Of a stretch of 43,350 bases of DNA, positions 16,601-23,429 are shown piece by piece (the stretch's first letter is position 1; each line of letters begins with the position of its first letter). The stretch spans positions 1-43,350 of IMG/VR virus record IMGVR_UViG_3300042544_000888; one strand, given 5' to 3'. The notes beneath the pieces are model-generated. The model saw only the letters and a list, made by a program, of their open reading frames with translations, did no database searches and was not told where the DNA came from. The position numbers were made by a program, and so were the translations under genes. The DNA is from a virus.

Positions 16601-18348
16601 CCTTTCCAGGGGTATCCGTTATTGGTGGCGGTCAGCTCATTAAACGCTTGACCTTTTCTTGACTCTAGGGTGGGCGGCGTTATGCTTGTTAGTTTTTTTA
16701 GAATTGCAGGGTTTGAAAGAACCTGGTTTACAATAGAGAATGTTGCGGCCGGAACACTAAGGTCTCCGGCTGCCGATGGCGATATTTGTATGTCTTGGCG
16801 TCCAAGTCCCGTAGGGAAACTTGCGCTCCTAGCCGCTCTGAGCACATCCTGAACGTTATATCCGGCTGGGCCGCCTTCTGAGACGCCTATGTTTTCGCCA
16901 AATTTTTTTGAAAATGTGTTAGGCGCTAAAGCCGCAAAAGTTGATGGATGGAGTCCAGCTTTAAGCATCTCCTGATAAATAAACTTTGCAACATCTTCAT
17001 CAACATAGCGACGCCCAATGTTTGCATCATCTACCTTGCCAGGTTGTATTGCATTTGGCGCATAACCATAAACCGGGTCTTCTTCAAAAGTATTAAATCT
17101 TTCCGCAGAGGCACTGTTGGCTCTTGTTAAAGCCCTTTGAAGCACGTCGTCAAAAAAGCTTGTCTGTATTTCTTCAAATCTTCTTCTGGCCCTGTCTTCG
17201 CCTCCAGGCTCATCAATTACCTTCTCAAGTTTTTCAACGAAGGAATCAATAACTTTATCGCTGGCCTGCTCGATACCTTTGGGGAATTGCTTGGCTTCAT
17301 ACTTTGAGGCCTTAAGCCTGTCTTCTCTTTTAATGTTTCCAATGCCCACAGTTGGTAGAGGGTTTTCAGCAAGAACTTTGTTGTATGCGCTCAGGAACGT
17401 TGCAGCATCAATGATTGGCTTGATTCCAGTCTTGACGTTATCTTCGTTAAGCACGTCAGCAAACTTGATGTTTTTAACTTTTTCAAGTTCTGTCTCTGTA
17501 AGCACAAGGCCGTCGTTGATTTTGTTTAGAATTACTGCAAGATCAACCGCTCCTTGCTGTAGGTCTTCTGAGACTTTGCCCGAGCTATCTAGTTTATCCA
17601 TGACCGTGTTTGGTAGAAGCTCAAATTCGTCTTTAATTTCAACCACAGCCACTTGAACGGCATCCGCAAGGGCATTGTTTATTTTCTTTATGCTGTCGGA
17701 AATTTCACCTGATCCAAAAGCGAACTCTTCAACAGCGTCATTAATTTCCATAATTGACGCGCTAAGAAGATCTCCGCTTTCACGAAGATCGTCAAGTTCA
17801 CGTTCGCTTACAAGGCCATCGCTCAGGGCATCCTCAAGAGCTGAGTTAAAGTCTTTAAGTTCTTTTTCAACCTGATTGTTCTGGCCTTTGGCGTAAGACT
17901 TTATCTTTAAGTTGTCTGGTCGAACAAAACGGCCAACGCTAAAGTCTTGGTTTGGGTCGTCAAAAATTTCTTTGGCAATTCTTTGCCTAAGGTTCAGCTG
18001 TCGGGTAAGTGCATCATTTGTTTTTTCTGTAAGCCCAAGACCATCTCTTAGTCTCGCATAAAACGCATTTGCTGCTGGGCCCGGGGTGGAAAGAGCGCCA
18101 AGCATGCTGAAGTCCTCATTGAACTTACTAAGCTCCTCTTGGGCTGTCGATACACTACCAACAAGTCTTTGAAGTTTTGCTTGGACCTTATCAATGTTAG
18201 TTACATTGATTTCGATGTTCAAATCCTTGAGCATCTTTTCGCCAGTTGTGCCAAGCCTGCGAGCTACGTCGTCTAGTTTTTTGGCTGCGGCTTTTTCGTC
18301 AATGTTAAGATCGACGCCAATGCTTATGCTTAAGTCTTTGTCAGCCAA
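10627..18348 (-). CDS. Tape measure protein with an internal DnaQ-like exonuclease-type domain
   Basis: Giant 2573-residue tape measure protein that would set tail length and line the tail tube. The TP901-type core starts near residue 1290 (SFTSVERAMQLAEDASVDMRN, then the repeated helical LSEVLP...TVAEFS pattern), followed by hydrophobic segments (a LLPAAAAITAIGAAATLATA stretch and, further on, a KALGVVAIAATVVSAVAMIV stretch). Unusually, about 785-1045 looks like a DEDDh exonuclease domain: ALDTEF with D796/E798, a central ITGSNVASAE block (N911, E916), and H1025-x4-D1030. It is bounded by an Ala/Glu/Arg-rich linker and a Gly/Pro/Ser linker (about 1056-1080). The start is TTG with AGGATGG upstream. 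Core role is known for the family; the nuclease activity is conjecture. Confidence 0.85.
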   Translation of the reverse strand: MADKDLSISIGVDLNIDEKAAAKKLDDVARRLGTTGEKMLKDLNIEINVTNIDKVQAKLQRLVGSVSTAQEELSKFNEDFSMLGALSTPGPAANAFYARLRDGLGLTEKTNDALTRQLNLRQRIAKEIFDDPNQDFSVGRFVRPDNLKIKSYAKGQNNQVEKELKDFNSALEDALSDGLVSERELDDLRESGDLLSASIMEINDAVEEFAFGSGEISDSIKKINNALADAVQVAVVEIKDEFELLPNTVMDKLDSSGKVSEDLQQGAVDLAVILNKINDGLVLTETELEKVKNIKFADVLNEDNVKTGIKPIIDAATFLSAYNKVLAENPLPTVGIGNIKREDRLKASKYEAKQFPKGIEQASDKVIDSFVEKLEKVIDEPGGEDRARRRFEEIQTSFFDDVLQRALTRANSASAERFNTFEEDPVYGYAPNAIQPGKVDDANIGRRYVDEDVAKFIYQEMLKAGLHPSTFAALAPNTFSKKFGENIGVSEGGPAGYNVQDVLRAARSASFPTGLGRQDIQISPSAAGDLSVPAATFSIVNQVLSNPAILKKLTSITPPTLESRKGQAFNELTATNNGYPWKGIMKEATDLAYAIRFVERIKEEKLDKPSPNDLARQRAIEEARAAANAPAKPNIDIQRSVAIARRRQEEEAAGDKGPRTLQEKAADKAYGQAQARLIAQRRDRIRKDAEAFDKAWDEAHAEEARRNSGAPAVVESKPEIKASVQKRVAKKVEAIEGQIEEAAVAETKGNTSTTAPSASTAAALKQTNWLDDAKTKLLAAQEESARQGKPFSVALDTEFNRNTKQSVNELSAVFRNAAGDFEEIFSFIHIPSDYKQMGKRFGGETDESYRSRAKSAEDLAARAKVLGLDPSKLGDIEDPELNFQMLRKKTASLVGLLELLQNLNIPITGSNVASAEGSNIGELIKFVNEMSAARGLSQFKTPTNLKQGVWDSTQQFKKAKDNPEIASILGPTGKGFGLQKLITGIAESTNLKHQEWLSKYSNVFRMDPTKGSQVKLPGTGELPAHYAAADAAMSLIVQDFFDTFAETLLRMEQITIPASGLPGKPLASGGGSGKPPSQPPVTSGAADEDPMANRAVANAQRAFHARSEYNRMLAGLTRDEYKIATDRLRLLQSDAQQVEIATQLIARESAIKDKRTELAKLRLSAPDSAEYKAVRDEVSKLDDEIIKLTNAGRKNEAAVVERTLSEGRYKQMQEQVRLNTRKQIDTDFERSQAGKRFSAQIKANLKAELEASKAVQKANREQVNQWVTARYALYDVGNFYQNLSQQLFGLTRQILGTTGAYKKFETSFTSVERAMQLAEDASVDMRNQFIGLSEVLPITFEDLSKIATLGAQMGISAGGIKQFTQTVAEFSAITSISADTVAQKFGRIAELANIDSSQFANLGSAVAYAGINAVATESEILTLAESIAAASEQSGFMPEEIIGMSTALASVGIQAEQARGVFTRVFADIDRAVSRGGSELDNFAKASGMSAKDFAKQWGTEGETYNVFRRLLGGLGGSGDLTKTFDSLNIVETREINTLTRLANNLNVVDRAVSDANASYAEGIFLSQSFAKTSDNLDSQLIIFRNNLDSFSASFSKVFGESLKNTVKVGSEFLNFLKGASESPWAQGLLPAAAAITAIGAAATLATAGFSKLIAQIYAFRVAQINGMNASGTDITSLSGRIKQLTGAYSDLVEVRGGLRGVGTVEDKGVVTPVTYNAGAQFKAQKDALADLAKNRDIASARNIISLAKEQDLLKSSNILLVTAASTKKADIQVARAQADSIQRAIENQKMQNAALVERFKIDELGQAKLANKSFFVEIIDNEAVAITRGTVAQIDNEIASARAAGTKNIEAEARRRNIKEMNQETVAATSAATTFGSKVMNGVSKALGVVAIAATVVSAVAMIVAAIEDANKIKLLESGGGVQSLREAIAQDTEIWKKTGEAVSKVEVQYADFTAETYLAHDAIVEVTGANKNLKSATGDVTESIKTQTLAIGQNTKEWMLNAIIGNEKVNGWLEENPGLFSQAEAALRDYGSSFSQVINEIVRDPKGGGEVAALSKIDGAIEKVRKKAAAYFREWSLNNPDAKRGSNPGKVYVDMLNQQKALERVKQIVREIALAMSQGLDTSALRASLSSALGVVDELDGGVKELTGSVKTLTQWAGEVGQVMQAAFDIRYGKITALDNIRKAWSDLRKKADDARKAVKKAQDQLNALKANRTVLEYQFSIAIKYGDSKRAAEIQAKLEENTNSTTEATDQLKEAQDNLSTDLRSGSDAAIQNRSALSGLVQTYIPYLQALLNSGKSQKDVAIEADKLKAEFKKQAMEIGFAESDLKGYVGTFDSYKKVITEMPKTVTVSIKGLDEAARAMKEFAAAVNGMKKDPIIDPATVAALAKAAERTEAIAKYKNLAVESSLLEKRIGAGAMSPRAIDQLSINLSGIKAEMAKLDKKYSLINPYSKSGQMNTFATGGYVSGPGTGTSDSIPARLSNGEFVMSAKTVATYGVDFMNSLNQSRVMYAPAQSSTAQVGGGSSVVYLSPDDRALLRAAIDRPVNLYANGTRLAQSVNDGNKVLAQRGSV

Positions 18349-18380
18349 TTGTCCATCCTAGCGATATAGTGATAATACTT

Positions 18381-18388
18381 ATTATACA
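18381..18388 (-). promoter_or_regulatory. Late-type TATAAT element before the tape measure gene
   Basis: Minus-strand AGTGTATAAT follows the chaperone stop codon directly and precedes the tape measure start by 32 bases. It could provide an extra transcript for the very long downstream gene. No -35 box was found. Confidence 0.4.
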
Positions 18389-18823
18389 CTAATCGGATTC
18401 GATCTGCTTAGCCACTTCCGCTAGGTTTTTGTAATAAGAAAGTCTCGTCGGCATGTCAGAGCCATCATAAGTGTAGGCGAGCACATACTCTTGTTCGCCG
18501 TGCTTCTTAGACTTTGACTTCTTTTTCTCCTGCTGCTCGGCATGCCTATCCAGCTCAGCCTTGGCAAAGCACTTGGTTGTTTTGATCTTAAAGCCCACGT
18601 TGTCAGCAAACTCGTTGCGGCAAATCCAGATAGGGTTGCCGCACATTTGGCAGGTTTCATCCTGCAATATTTGATACGACTCTAAAAGAAGGAAGTCAAA
18701 CTTGGTCCAGGGATCGGTTGGTTGCTCGTGAAAAAGCATTGATACCGGTCTGATACCATTCTCGATGGCTGCCCTAAGCTTAGTTACATAACCTCGGTTA
18801 TGTTCCCAAGTTAGGACTTCTGT
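18389..18823 (-). CDS. Tail assembly chaperone, frameshifted C-terminal part (gpT-like)
   Basis: This reading frame is expressed as a -1 frameshift extension of the upstream chaperone. From the slippery site it runs 144 residues without a stop, beginning TEVLTWEHNRGYVTKLRAAI and continuing through DPWTKFDFLLLESY to the end. The gpG-gpGT fusion would be 341 residues. A Cys pattern, C-x2-C then C...C (about 58-62, 68, 86), may bind zinc. In siphoviruses gpGT links the tape measure to tail tube subunits; position directly before the tape measure fits. An internal ATG at 18739 exists, but the frameshift explains the frame better. Confidence 0.8.
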   Translation of the reverse strand, partial: TEVLTWEHNRGYVTKLRAAIENGIRPVSMLFHEQPTDPWTKFDFLLLESYQILQDETCQMCGNPIWICRNEFADNVGFKIKTTKCFAKAELDRHAEQQEKKKSKSKKHGEQEYVLAYTYDGSDMPTRLSYYKNLAEVAKQIESD

Positions 18824-19413
18824 AAAAAACCTGCATCCGTTAGTTGCTCAAAGTATCCACCGGCAAGAGTCAAACGCTGCATAGTCTCAACCAGCTTGTT
18901 CCATTCGGCCGTCGGGATGAAGCCGCGTATCTCGTTCAGTTTGTCAAAGTCAAAAGGTCCCTCATCGGTTTCGCCATCGCCCGTAGTAATCGAAACAATG
19001 TTCCTAGCAACCAGGGTAACGATGTAGTCAACCATCCAGTCAAGGCTGGAGGGGCCTTCGCCCTCTTTAACCTTGTGCTTTTCATTGCACATGTCGGAGA
19101 CCTCTTCAATGGTCTTCTGGTTTACGCCACGCATCGCAACCGTCAAAGCAGATTCGTTAATCTTTGCTTTAAGCTCATCTGCTTCAGCCTCAAGCTTCGC
19201 AAGGGTTTCGGCATCGGTTGTTTCGTTCATAAGGTCATTAATCTCGACAAGAGCCATCGCGCTGTTTTCGTCGAGAAAGATCGTCACAGTTTTCTGTGGG
19301 AGGGCTCGGCCCTTGATTGCGTCCGCCAGGTTAAAAACCTTCTTGGACTGTGCCTCTTCGGCAAGCTCCAGAGCTTCCGCTCCGGCATCCTTAGTTGTGT
19401 TCTCTTCGCTCAT
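18811..19413 (-). CDS. Tail assembly chaperone (gpG-like)
   Basis: A 200-residue acidic, helical protein between the tail tube and tape measure genes, the classic position of the tail assembly chaperone. It keeps the tape measure soluble and recruits tube subunits. Features include a Glu/Lys-rich coiled segment (about 55-90) and a C-terminal ELTDAGFLQKS-like tail that overlaps the slippery heptamer. Most ribosomes would stop at 18811, while a fraction shifts to the gpT frame. The start has a weak AGGCG upstream. Confidence 0.8.
   Translation of the reverse strand: MSEENTTKDAGAEALELAEEAQSKKVFNLADAIKGRALPQKTVTIFLDENSAMALVEINDLMNETTDAETLAKLEAEADELKAKINESALTVAMRGVNQKTIEEVSDMCNEKHKVKEGEGPSSLDWMVDYIVTLVARNIVSITTGDGETDEGPFDFDKLNEIRGFIPTAEWNKLVETMQRLTLAGGYFEQLTDAGFLQKS
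18823..18829 (-). promoter_or_regulatory. Programmed -1 ribosomal frameshift site (T TTT TTA)
   Basis: On the minus strand the gpG frame reads GGT TTT TTA CAG. The heptamer T-TTT-TTA is in the exact X-XXY-YYZ register for -1 slippage, four codons before the gpG stop. After slippage the frame stays open into the downstream chaperone frame. A GC-containing stretch with AACCGAGGTT lies 3' and could form a modest stimulatory hairpin. Confidence 0.85.
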
Positions 19414-19460
19414 TTTTCGCCTATTCTAGTAAAGTTAAACGCCGTTTTAGAGGTGATGAA

Positions 19461-19497
19461 GTGGGGGAGGCCAAATGGGCGCAAATGCCTCCCCCAC
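19461..19497 (-). promoter_or_regulatory. Strong hairpin between tail tube and chaperone genes
   Basis: A perfect 11-bp stem, GTGGGGGAGGC and GCCTCCCCCAC, with a 15-base loop, lies just after the tail tube stop. No T-run follows on the minus strand (TTCATC), so it is more likely an mRNA-stabilising or attenuating hairpin that keeps tail tube expression above the downstream genes than a full terminator. Confidence 0.6.
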
Positions 19498-19503
19498 AGC
19501 TTA

Positions 19504-20583
19504 TTAAGCTACTTCTGCTACGTTTACCGCTAGCTTGCCCTGAGGCATGAAGTTAACCATGTATTTAACGCTGTCTTCACCCTCGGTGTTGTCCATAACT
19601 GCATCTGCGATGAACTTGTAGACTGACACCTTCTGGGTTGCTGCGTGTGCAGTTCCTGCTGCGACACCGATGCGAACGATCAAGTAACCCTCTGGGCGTG
19701 AGCCGTCAGTTGCTGCCTTGAAAGTGTTGAACACGGTGTTGTAGTCGCTGCTTGCTGCCTTGTCTGCGTCGCGGAAGAACATTAGAGAAGCGTCAAACTG
19801 CGCGAAACCGCGAGTCTGAACCTGTCCCTCGTCAAGAATTCCACGGTCGTCAATCTTGTTTGAGTCAGTTGAACCTAGGTTGTAGCTGTCCCATGCGATT
19901 GAAGAGGTTAGCTTTACAGCCTCTGCTTCGATTAGTGATGCGTCTGGTGCTGCAAGGAAAGCAGCCTCGTCGGCTACATCAGAAATGTCTAGCCAGTCAA
20001 CACGGATCTTACCGTTTGAGGTCATTTTGGTTCCGATGGTTGATGCAAGTGCTGGGCCGCTTCCTGCGGTTCCTGCTCCAACTGCAACGTTAACCTTGAC
20101 TTCACCGGTGGTGAGGAAACGTGCGCCTAGACGCACCATCTCGCCATCGCCAACAATGTCAACAGGGAAGTCAGTCTTTACGCCGTAGATTGAGATCTCG
20201 TCGCCAGCCGCAAAAGCTGCGTCGTGAGTCTTTCCAACACGCTTGATCAAGTAATACTTGACGTCAGGTGCTGCAAACAAGTCGCGTGCCTTGTTGTAAA
20301 CAGAGGTTGCGCTTAGGTTTGCGTCACGGAATACGTCCATTGATGCTTCGTAGTTGTAGTAGGTTGGGGTCTGAACGTCTGCGTTGTCAACAACAGAAAG
20401 CGAGTTGTCTGCTTGTGAGTCGGTCATGTTCAGGGTGTAGCCGTCGGTTACAGCTGGTGAAATGTTGAACACCTTAGCTGCGGCGGTGATCTCGGTCAGC
20501 GTTGGAGCCGTCCAGTCAGCGAACGCATCTGCAGCGGCAACATAAATGCCCACATTTGGGCGTAGCATTTTAGTATTTGGCAT
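19504..20583 (-). CDS. Major tail tube protein with duplicated domain
   Basis: A 359-residue protein in the tail tube position, upstream of the chaperones. The sequence is an internal duplication. In the first half a VFRDANLSATSVYNKARDLF block leads to YYLIKRVG and a GEVKVNVAVG strand. In the second, FFRDADKAASSDYNTVFNTF leads to GYLIVRIG and GKLAVNVAEV. Both follow a QVQT or DVQT-type strand. A doubled tube domain means each ring could be built from fewer, two-domain subunits. Product abundance is suggested by the strong hairpin behind it. The start is coupled (TAATG) to the previous gene. Confidence 0.75.
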   Translation of the reverse strand: MPNTKMLRPNVGIYVAAADAFADWTAPTLTEITAAAKVFNISPAVTDGYTLNMTDSQADNSLSVVDNADVQTPTYYNYEASMDVFRDANLSATSVYNKARDLFAAPDVKYYLIKRVGKTHDAAFAAGDEISIYGVKTDFPVDIVGDGEMVRLGARFLTTGEVKVNVAVGAGTAGSGPALASTIGTKMTSNGKIRVDWLDISDVADEAAFLAAPDASLIEAEAVKLTSSIAWDSYNLGSTDSNKIDDRGILDEGQVQTRGFAQFDASLMFFRDADKAASSDYNTVFNTFKAATDGSRPEGYLIVRIGVAAGTAHAATQKVSVYKFIADAVMDNTEGEDSVKYMVNFMPQGKLAVNVAEVA

Positions 20584-20816
20584 TAGTTTTCCTTCTCGAT
20601 GGTTTGTTCTGGAGCGTTTGACTCCTCGGGGGCTTTGACGCCCTTTTCTGCTCCGCCTTCTGCTTTGGTTGCAGTTGGCGACGGTTTAGCCTTTGGGGCT
20701 TCTGCAGTTTCCTTGTCCGTAATTGGTTCTAGGTTTCTGCCAAAAACTGGGTGTGTTGCGTAGTGGGCTGGTCGCTCAATAATAGCGCCAGTCGGCTTGT
20801 GCTTGAAAAGTGCCAA
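20583..20816 (-). CDS. Small low-complexity virion or assembly protein (77 aa)
   Basis: A 77-residue protein whose first 30 residues look folded (LFKHKPTGAIIERPAHYATHP). The rest is an Ala/Glu/Lys/Pro-rich, presumably disordered tail. The start is TTG at 20816, chosen for the AGGAAGG Shine-Dalgarno upstream. It sits between the tail terminator and tail tube genes and is coupled to the latter. No family recognised. Confidence 0.6.
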   Translation of the reverse strand: MALFKHKPTGAIIERPAHYATHPVFGRNLEPITDKETAEAPKAKPSPTATKAEGGAEKGVKAPEESNAPEQTIEKEN

Positions 20817-20838
20817 GGGTAGTCCTTCCTAATCTATA

Positions 20839-21270
20839 CTATAATACCACATTTGTGTTTACAGCATATCTGAAAGTTACCTCTGAGATGTATTTTGCTG
20901 GACGCGATGTGAAATCTGGTGTGATAAAACGTGAGTTGCCGGCAGGCGTAAGTTCACCTGCGTCGTTTGGTTTGAAGCCCATCATTTTGTCTCGGACAAG
21001 ATCTGCTACTTGTCGGCTTGATCTTTCGGTTGGGCCAACACACTGAATGATAACGTAGCTTTCCCCAAGATTTTGCCTTGAAGAAACTATGCCTTGGCCG
21101 TCTAGTGCTTTTGCAAACCCACCAAAGAAGGGCACAAGGAACGGCAGCATTGCACCGTTAGAGTATGGCAACTGTGCATCGTCTGGGACGCCATTTTCGT
21201 AAACGGTTTGCGGTAACTGCTTTAGACGCGTAATGATTTCATCTTCGATAGGTAGTAGCGATAGTCCCAT
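20839..21270 (-). CDS. Tail terminator / tail completion protein
   Basis: A 143-residue protein in the tail-terminator position (after the HK97 gp10-like protein and before the tail tube). It opens with LLPIEDEIITRLKQL, has a central FGGFAKALDGQGIVSSRQNLGESYVIIQCVG region and ends in a beta strand, like gpU/gp9-type terminators. It would cap the tail tube and make the interface to the head. Assignment is by synteny and general pattern. Confidence 0.6.
   Translation of the reverse strand: MGLSLLPIEDEIITRLKQLPQTVYENGVPDDAQLPYSNGAMLPFLVPFFGGFAKALDGQGIVSSRQNLGESYVIIQCVGPTERSSRQVADLVRDKMMGFKPNDAGELTPAGNSRFITPDFTSRPAKYISEVTFRYAVNTNVVL
20841..20851 (-). promoter_or_regulatory. Extended -10 element (TGTGGTATTAT)
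   Basis: Minus-strand TGTGGTATTAT overlaps the stop of the tail terminator gene, with the TGnTATTAT form of an extended -10. The downstream gene starts 25 bases later and has AGGAAGG in between, so this would give a short-leader mRNA for the tail tube module. No -35 box is evident. Confidence 0.45.
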
Positions 21271-21845
21271 TACCTTCTCCTCAGCTTGTTGATTTCTTCA
21301 ATAAGTTTTTTGCGAGCTGCTTCCATACCGGCCCCTGTTGCATTCATAGGTGGAACACCTATTCCATATTCTTGGAATTCAAAATAGTTTCTATCCGACC
21401 CCCAGTTGTCTGTGTCTGGTCTGCGGCTTCTATTCAACGGCCGTGAGGGGGCTGGCTTAATTCTACCATCCCGTGTAGCGGGCCAACCAAAACCGCCCTG
21501 AATGCTTTGCATACGTCTCTTGTCTACACCAGGAACGATCTTTCCATAGTTTGCAGAAACACTGTTATACATGTTTCCGGTTTCGAGACGAGAACCCCAA
21601 GAGTTGTTTACTGCACCGTCTTTGCCGTTGATTGAGGGGCGGTTCATGCCACGCCAGGCGTTACGCTTGATGTGCCAGTCCGTGCCTGTGGGGCTATCTA
21701 AGATGCGTTCACGCATAGCCTTAGCGCCAGCCATGCCTGCGCGGCTAACAGCCAACCTGAGCTCTTTAGCAAGCTTCTGGGCTGCAGGGCTTTTCTTTAA
21801 AATGTATTCAGGGGAAATGACGCCAGTTAATTTAAATTTAGTCAT
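21270..21845 (-). CDS. HK97 gp10-like neck protein
   Basis: A 191-residue basic protein with a helical start (SPAAQKLAKELRLAVSRAGMAGAKAMRERIL), a central region of short basic motifs and a C-terminal amphipathic helix (GMEAARKKLIEEINKLRRR). This is the layout of HK97 gp10-like minor structural proteins at the head-tail joint. It overlaps the upstream connector gene by 8 bases. Function by pattern and position. Confidence 0.6.
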   Translation of the reverse strand: MTKFKLTGVISPEYILKKSPAAQKLAKELRLAVSRAGMAGAKAMRERILDSPTGTDWHIKRNAWRGMNRPSINGKDGAVNNSWGSRLETGNMYNSVSANYGKIVPGVDKRRMQSIQGGFGWPATRDGRIKPAPSRPLNRSRRPDTDNWGSDRNYFEFQEYGIGVPPMNATGAGMEAARKKLIEEINKLRRR

Positions 21846-22323
21846 TGTTTGGGTTCAGCTCCTGGTTCACCTCGCACAGCAGCGTGCGATGCCAAGGGTT
21901 AGAGCCGTTCAAAACCCCACGAACAACAAACTCAAAATTGCACAAAGCCTGGTCAAGCGGTGAGTTGGTGACCTTCATGCGGTGGCCTGGTCGAATATCC
22001 GGCATAGCGCCGTTAGAGCCGGTCAGCTGGTTCTCTCGCAAACCAATGTGAACCTCAACTATTTGAGAAGCCCCAGGATCAATTGCTGAGATAACTGTGC
22101 CCATAGAGCCAAGCCTTGCGGTTGCTGAGCGTGGCTGAATGCGAGCCTTGCCCTGCCAAAGCACGGAAGGTGTGTTGTTCCAGGTGTTGGTTGTGGCGTT
22201 GTATTGGCTGCCAGCCGTTGCAGGGTTGTAGATTTGAATAGAAGCTAGGGCTATCGACTTCTCTACAAGCCTGTTATGAAACTGCCAGCGAGGATCTAAA
22301 GCTCCACGAGTATTTAAAGCCAT
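21838..22323 (-). CDS. Head-tail stopper / connector protein
   Basis: A 161-residue protein, rich in beta strands, with the segment GAMPDIRPGHRMKVTNSPLDQALCNFEFVVRGV and a final SNPWHRTLLCEVN. This matches actinophage head closure proteins (DUF6093-like), whose IRPGxRV and late R-x-L-x-x-E-V-N elements I recognise. It would gate the portal channel between adaptor and tail terminator. It overlaps its neighbours by 8-10 bases. Confidence 0.6.
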   Translation of the reverse strand: MALNTRGALDPRWQFHNRLVEKSIALASIQIYNPATAGSQYNATTNTWNNTPSVLWQGKARIQPRSATARLGSMGTVISAIDPGASQIVEVHIGLRENQLTGSNGAMPDIRPGHRMKVTNSPLDQALCNFEFVVRGVLNGSNPWHRTLLCEVNQELNPNND

Positions 22324-22721
22324 TCATTATCCCACTTAACCGTCAGTGGCACGATAGTTAGCGAAGACTCGTAGGAGTCCATCAAGTCGTCCTTGTCGGC
22401 CTCGTCCTGTAGTTGCTTGGCTTGTGCGCGAAGTTCCGCACCAAGCTTTGCGCCATCGGTTGAGAAATCGTAGCTCTTGATAACTTTGTTGATCAAAGCC
22501 TCAGAGGTTGCAAGGACAAGCTTTGCTTGGGCTGCGGCACGTTTAACGTTGTTGCCGTAAAGGGTAGCAAACGCTTGGATTTGTGAGTCGCTAAAAATGT
22601 ATGCGTCAGCCGCAGAAGGATTGGCCAGGTCGTCCAGCTGCTCGGTGTCTGGAATCAGTAGACGAATTTGACCTACCACGGTAGCGTAGTCTGGTGGGTA
22701 TAGGTCTGGGATTACTGGCAT
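22314..22721 (-). CDS. Head-tail adaptor, probably leaderless
   Basis: A 135-residue helical protein. PPDYATVVGQIRLLIPDTEQLDD, then YIFSDSQIQAFATLYGNNVKRAAAQAKLVLA, is the typical start of portal-adjacent adaptor proteins (gp6/gp15 type). It would form the ring below the portal. The ATG at 22721 is preceded by TATAAT plus exactly 6 bases, so its mRNA probably starts at the ATG. It is the first of the connector genes and may be transcribed separately from the fibre genes upstream. Confidence 0.65.
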   Translation of the reverse strand: MPVIPDLYPPDYATVVGQIRLLIPDTEQLDDLANPSAADAYIFSDSQIQAFATLYGNNVKRAAAQAKLVLATSEALINKVIKSYDFSTDGAKLGAELRAQAKQLQDEADKDDLMDSYESSLTIVPLTVKWDNEWL

Positions 22722-22727
22722 GAGTTA

Positions 22728-22735
22728 ATTATACC
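22728..22735 (-). promoter_or_regulatory. Leaderless-type promoter (GGTATAAT, N6, ATG)
   Basis: Minus-strand GGTATAAT follows the stop of the zinc-binding gene. The hexamer is followed by TAACTC and then the ATG at 22721, placing +1 on the A of ATG. No -35 box is apparent. Confidence 0.55.
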
Positions 22736-22981
22736 TTACTTGCGTTCTCTGAAATCGATCTTAACTTGACCCCATTTACCAATTGGACACTCTGCGTTTG
22801 GTAGTTTTGTTTTCATGTCCATAAAACATTTGCAGTCTTTGCACTGGTGAGTTGATGGAATGTAAAGCGGGCAAGCTTTGCATATGTCTAGTCGCTCTGT
22901 GGCGATTTCGGTCTCAACCCTGCCAATGTTTTTGTTGAGCATATCCCAAGGTCGCGCCGGCCTCTCGAATGGGTCAACCAT
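22736..22981 (-). CDS. Small zinc-binding protein (CKACP...CKDCKCFM...CPIGKW)
   Basis: An 81-residue protein. The second half has ICKACPLYIPSTHQCKDCKC then FMDMKTKL and AECPIGKW, five or six cysteines arranged like a double zinc knuckle. I recognise this layout as a conserved small phage protein found next to fibre and neck genes, of unknown function. The ATG at 22981 overlaps the upstream stop (TAATG); a longer in-frame extension would overlap the previous gene and is rejected. Confidence 0.65.
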   Translation of the reverse strand: MVDPFERPARPWDMLNKNIGRVETEIATERLDICKACPLYIPSTHQCKDCKCFMDMKTKLPNAECPIGKWGQVKIDFRERK

Positions 22982-23427
22982 TAGCCCTGCTCCATCTCCG
23001 CAATGATAGTCTCTAGGTCTTCGGTGATCTCGACCCAAGAAATTGTCTCTTCATCCCAGCGATAATTCTTTCCGTCAGTTGGGTAAGCAATAGGTGGCTC
23101 CCAGGTTTGAGAGTCATTGTTCCAAACAAACGAAGGGTTTAGTCTTGGGGATATTGAGGAACCAACGGCACTTTCAGTTTCGGTGGTCTCCGGCAATGTG
23201 AATTCGCCGTTCTGATAACTTGCGCCAACAAGATTCTGTGAAGTGTTTGTCCTTGCTTGATACCAGTCAGTCACTTCAACCATTACAGGATCGCTGAGGA
23301 ATATTGCTGCAAGCCTTGCTTCAGAGTGAAGAACGTCTTGCACAACTCCGTCGATAATGAATGCAACCGAGAAGCTGTCCTCCGGTATTTGTGTTGCCTC
23401 CTGGTGTTGGTGTTGTGTCTCCGCCAT
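22981..23427 (-). CDS. Hypothetical virion-associated protein with W-x-N/D-W repeats
   Basis: A 148-residue acidic protein. N-terminal VAFIIDGVVQDVLHSEARLAAIFLSDPVMVEV is a compact alpha/beta unit. Later, FVWNNDSQTWEPP and YRWDEETISWVEI form two short aromatic repeats of the kind seen in phage fibre-assembly or tip proteins. Located between the Cys-rich jelly-roll protein and the small zinc protein. Function unknown. A GGTATAAT box 64 bases upstream lies inside the preceding gene. Confidence 0.6.
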   Translation of the reverse strand: MAETQHQHQEATQIPEDSFSVAFIIDGVVQDVLHSEARLAAIFLSDPVMVEVTDWYQARTNTSQNLVGASYQNGEFTLPETTETESAVGSSISPRLNPSFVWNNDSQTWEPPIAYPTDGKNYRWDEETISWVEITEDLETIIAEMEQG

Positions 23428-23429
23428 TT

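Noticed and set aside
18389-18739. Second chaperone as an independent gene from its internal ATG
   Set aside because: The slippery heptamer in correct register and the open -1 frame up to it indicate expression as a fusion; the ATG lacks a Shine-Dalgarno sequence.
18844-19533. Open frame on the plus strand antisense to the tail chaperone
   Set aside because: Overlaps the well-supported chaperone and a hairpin; no homology-like pattern and no ribosome-binding site.
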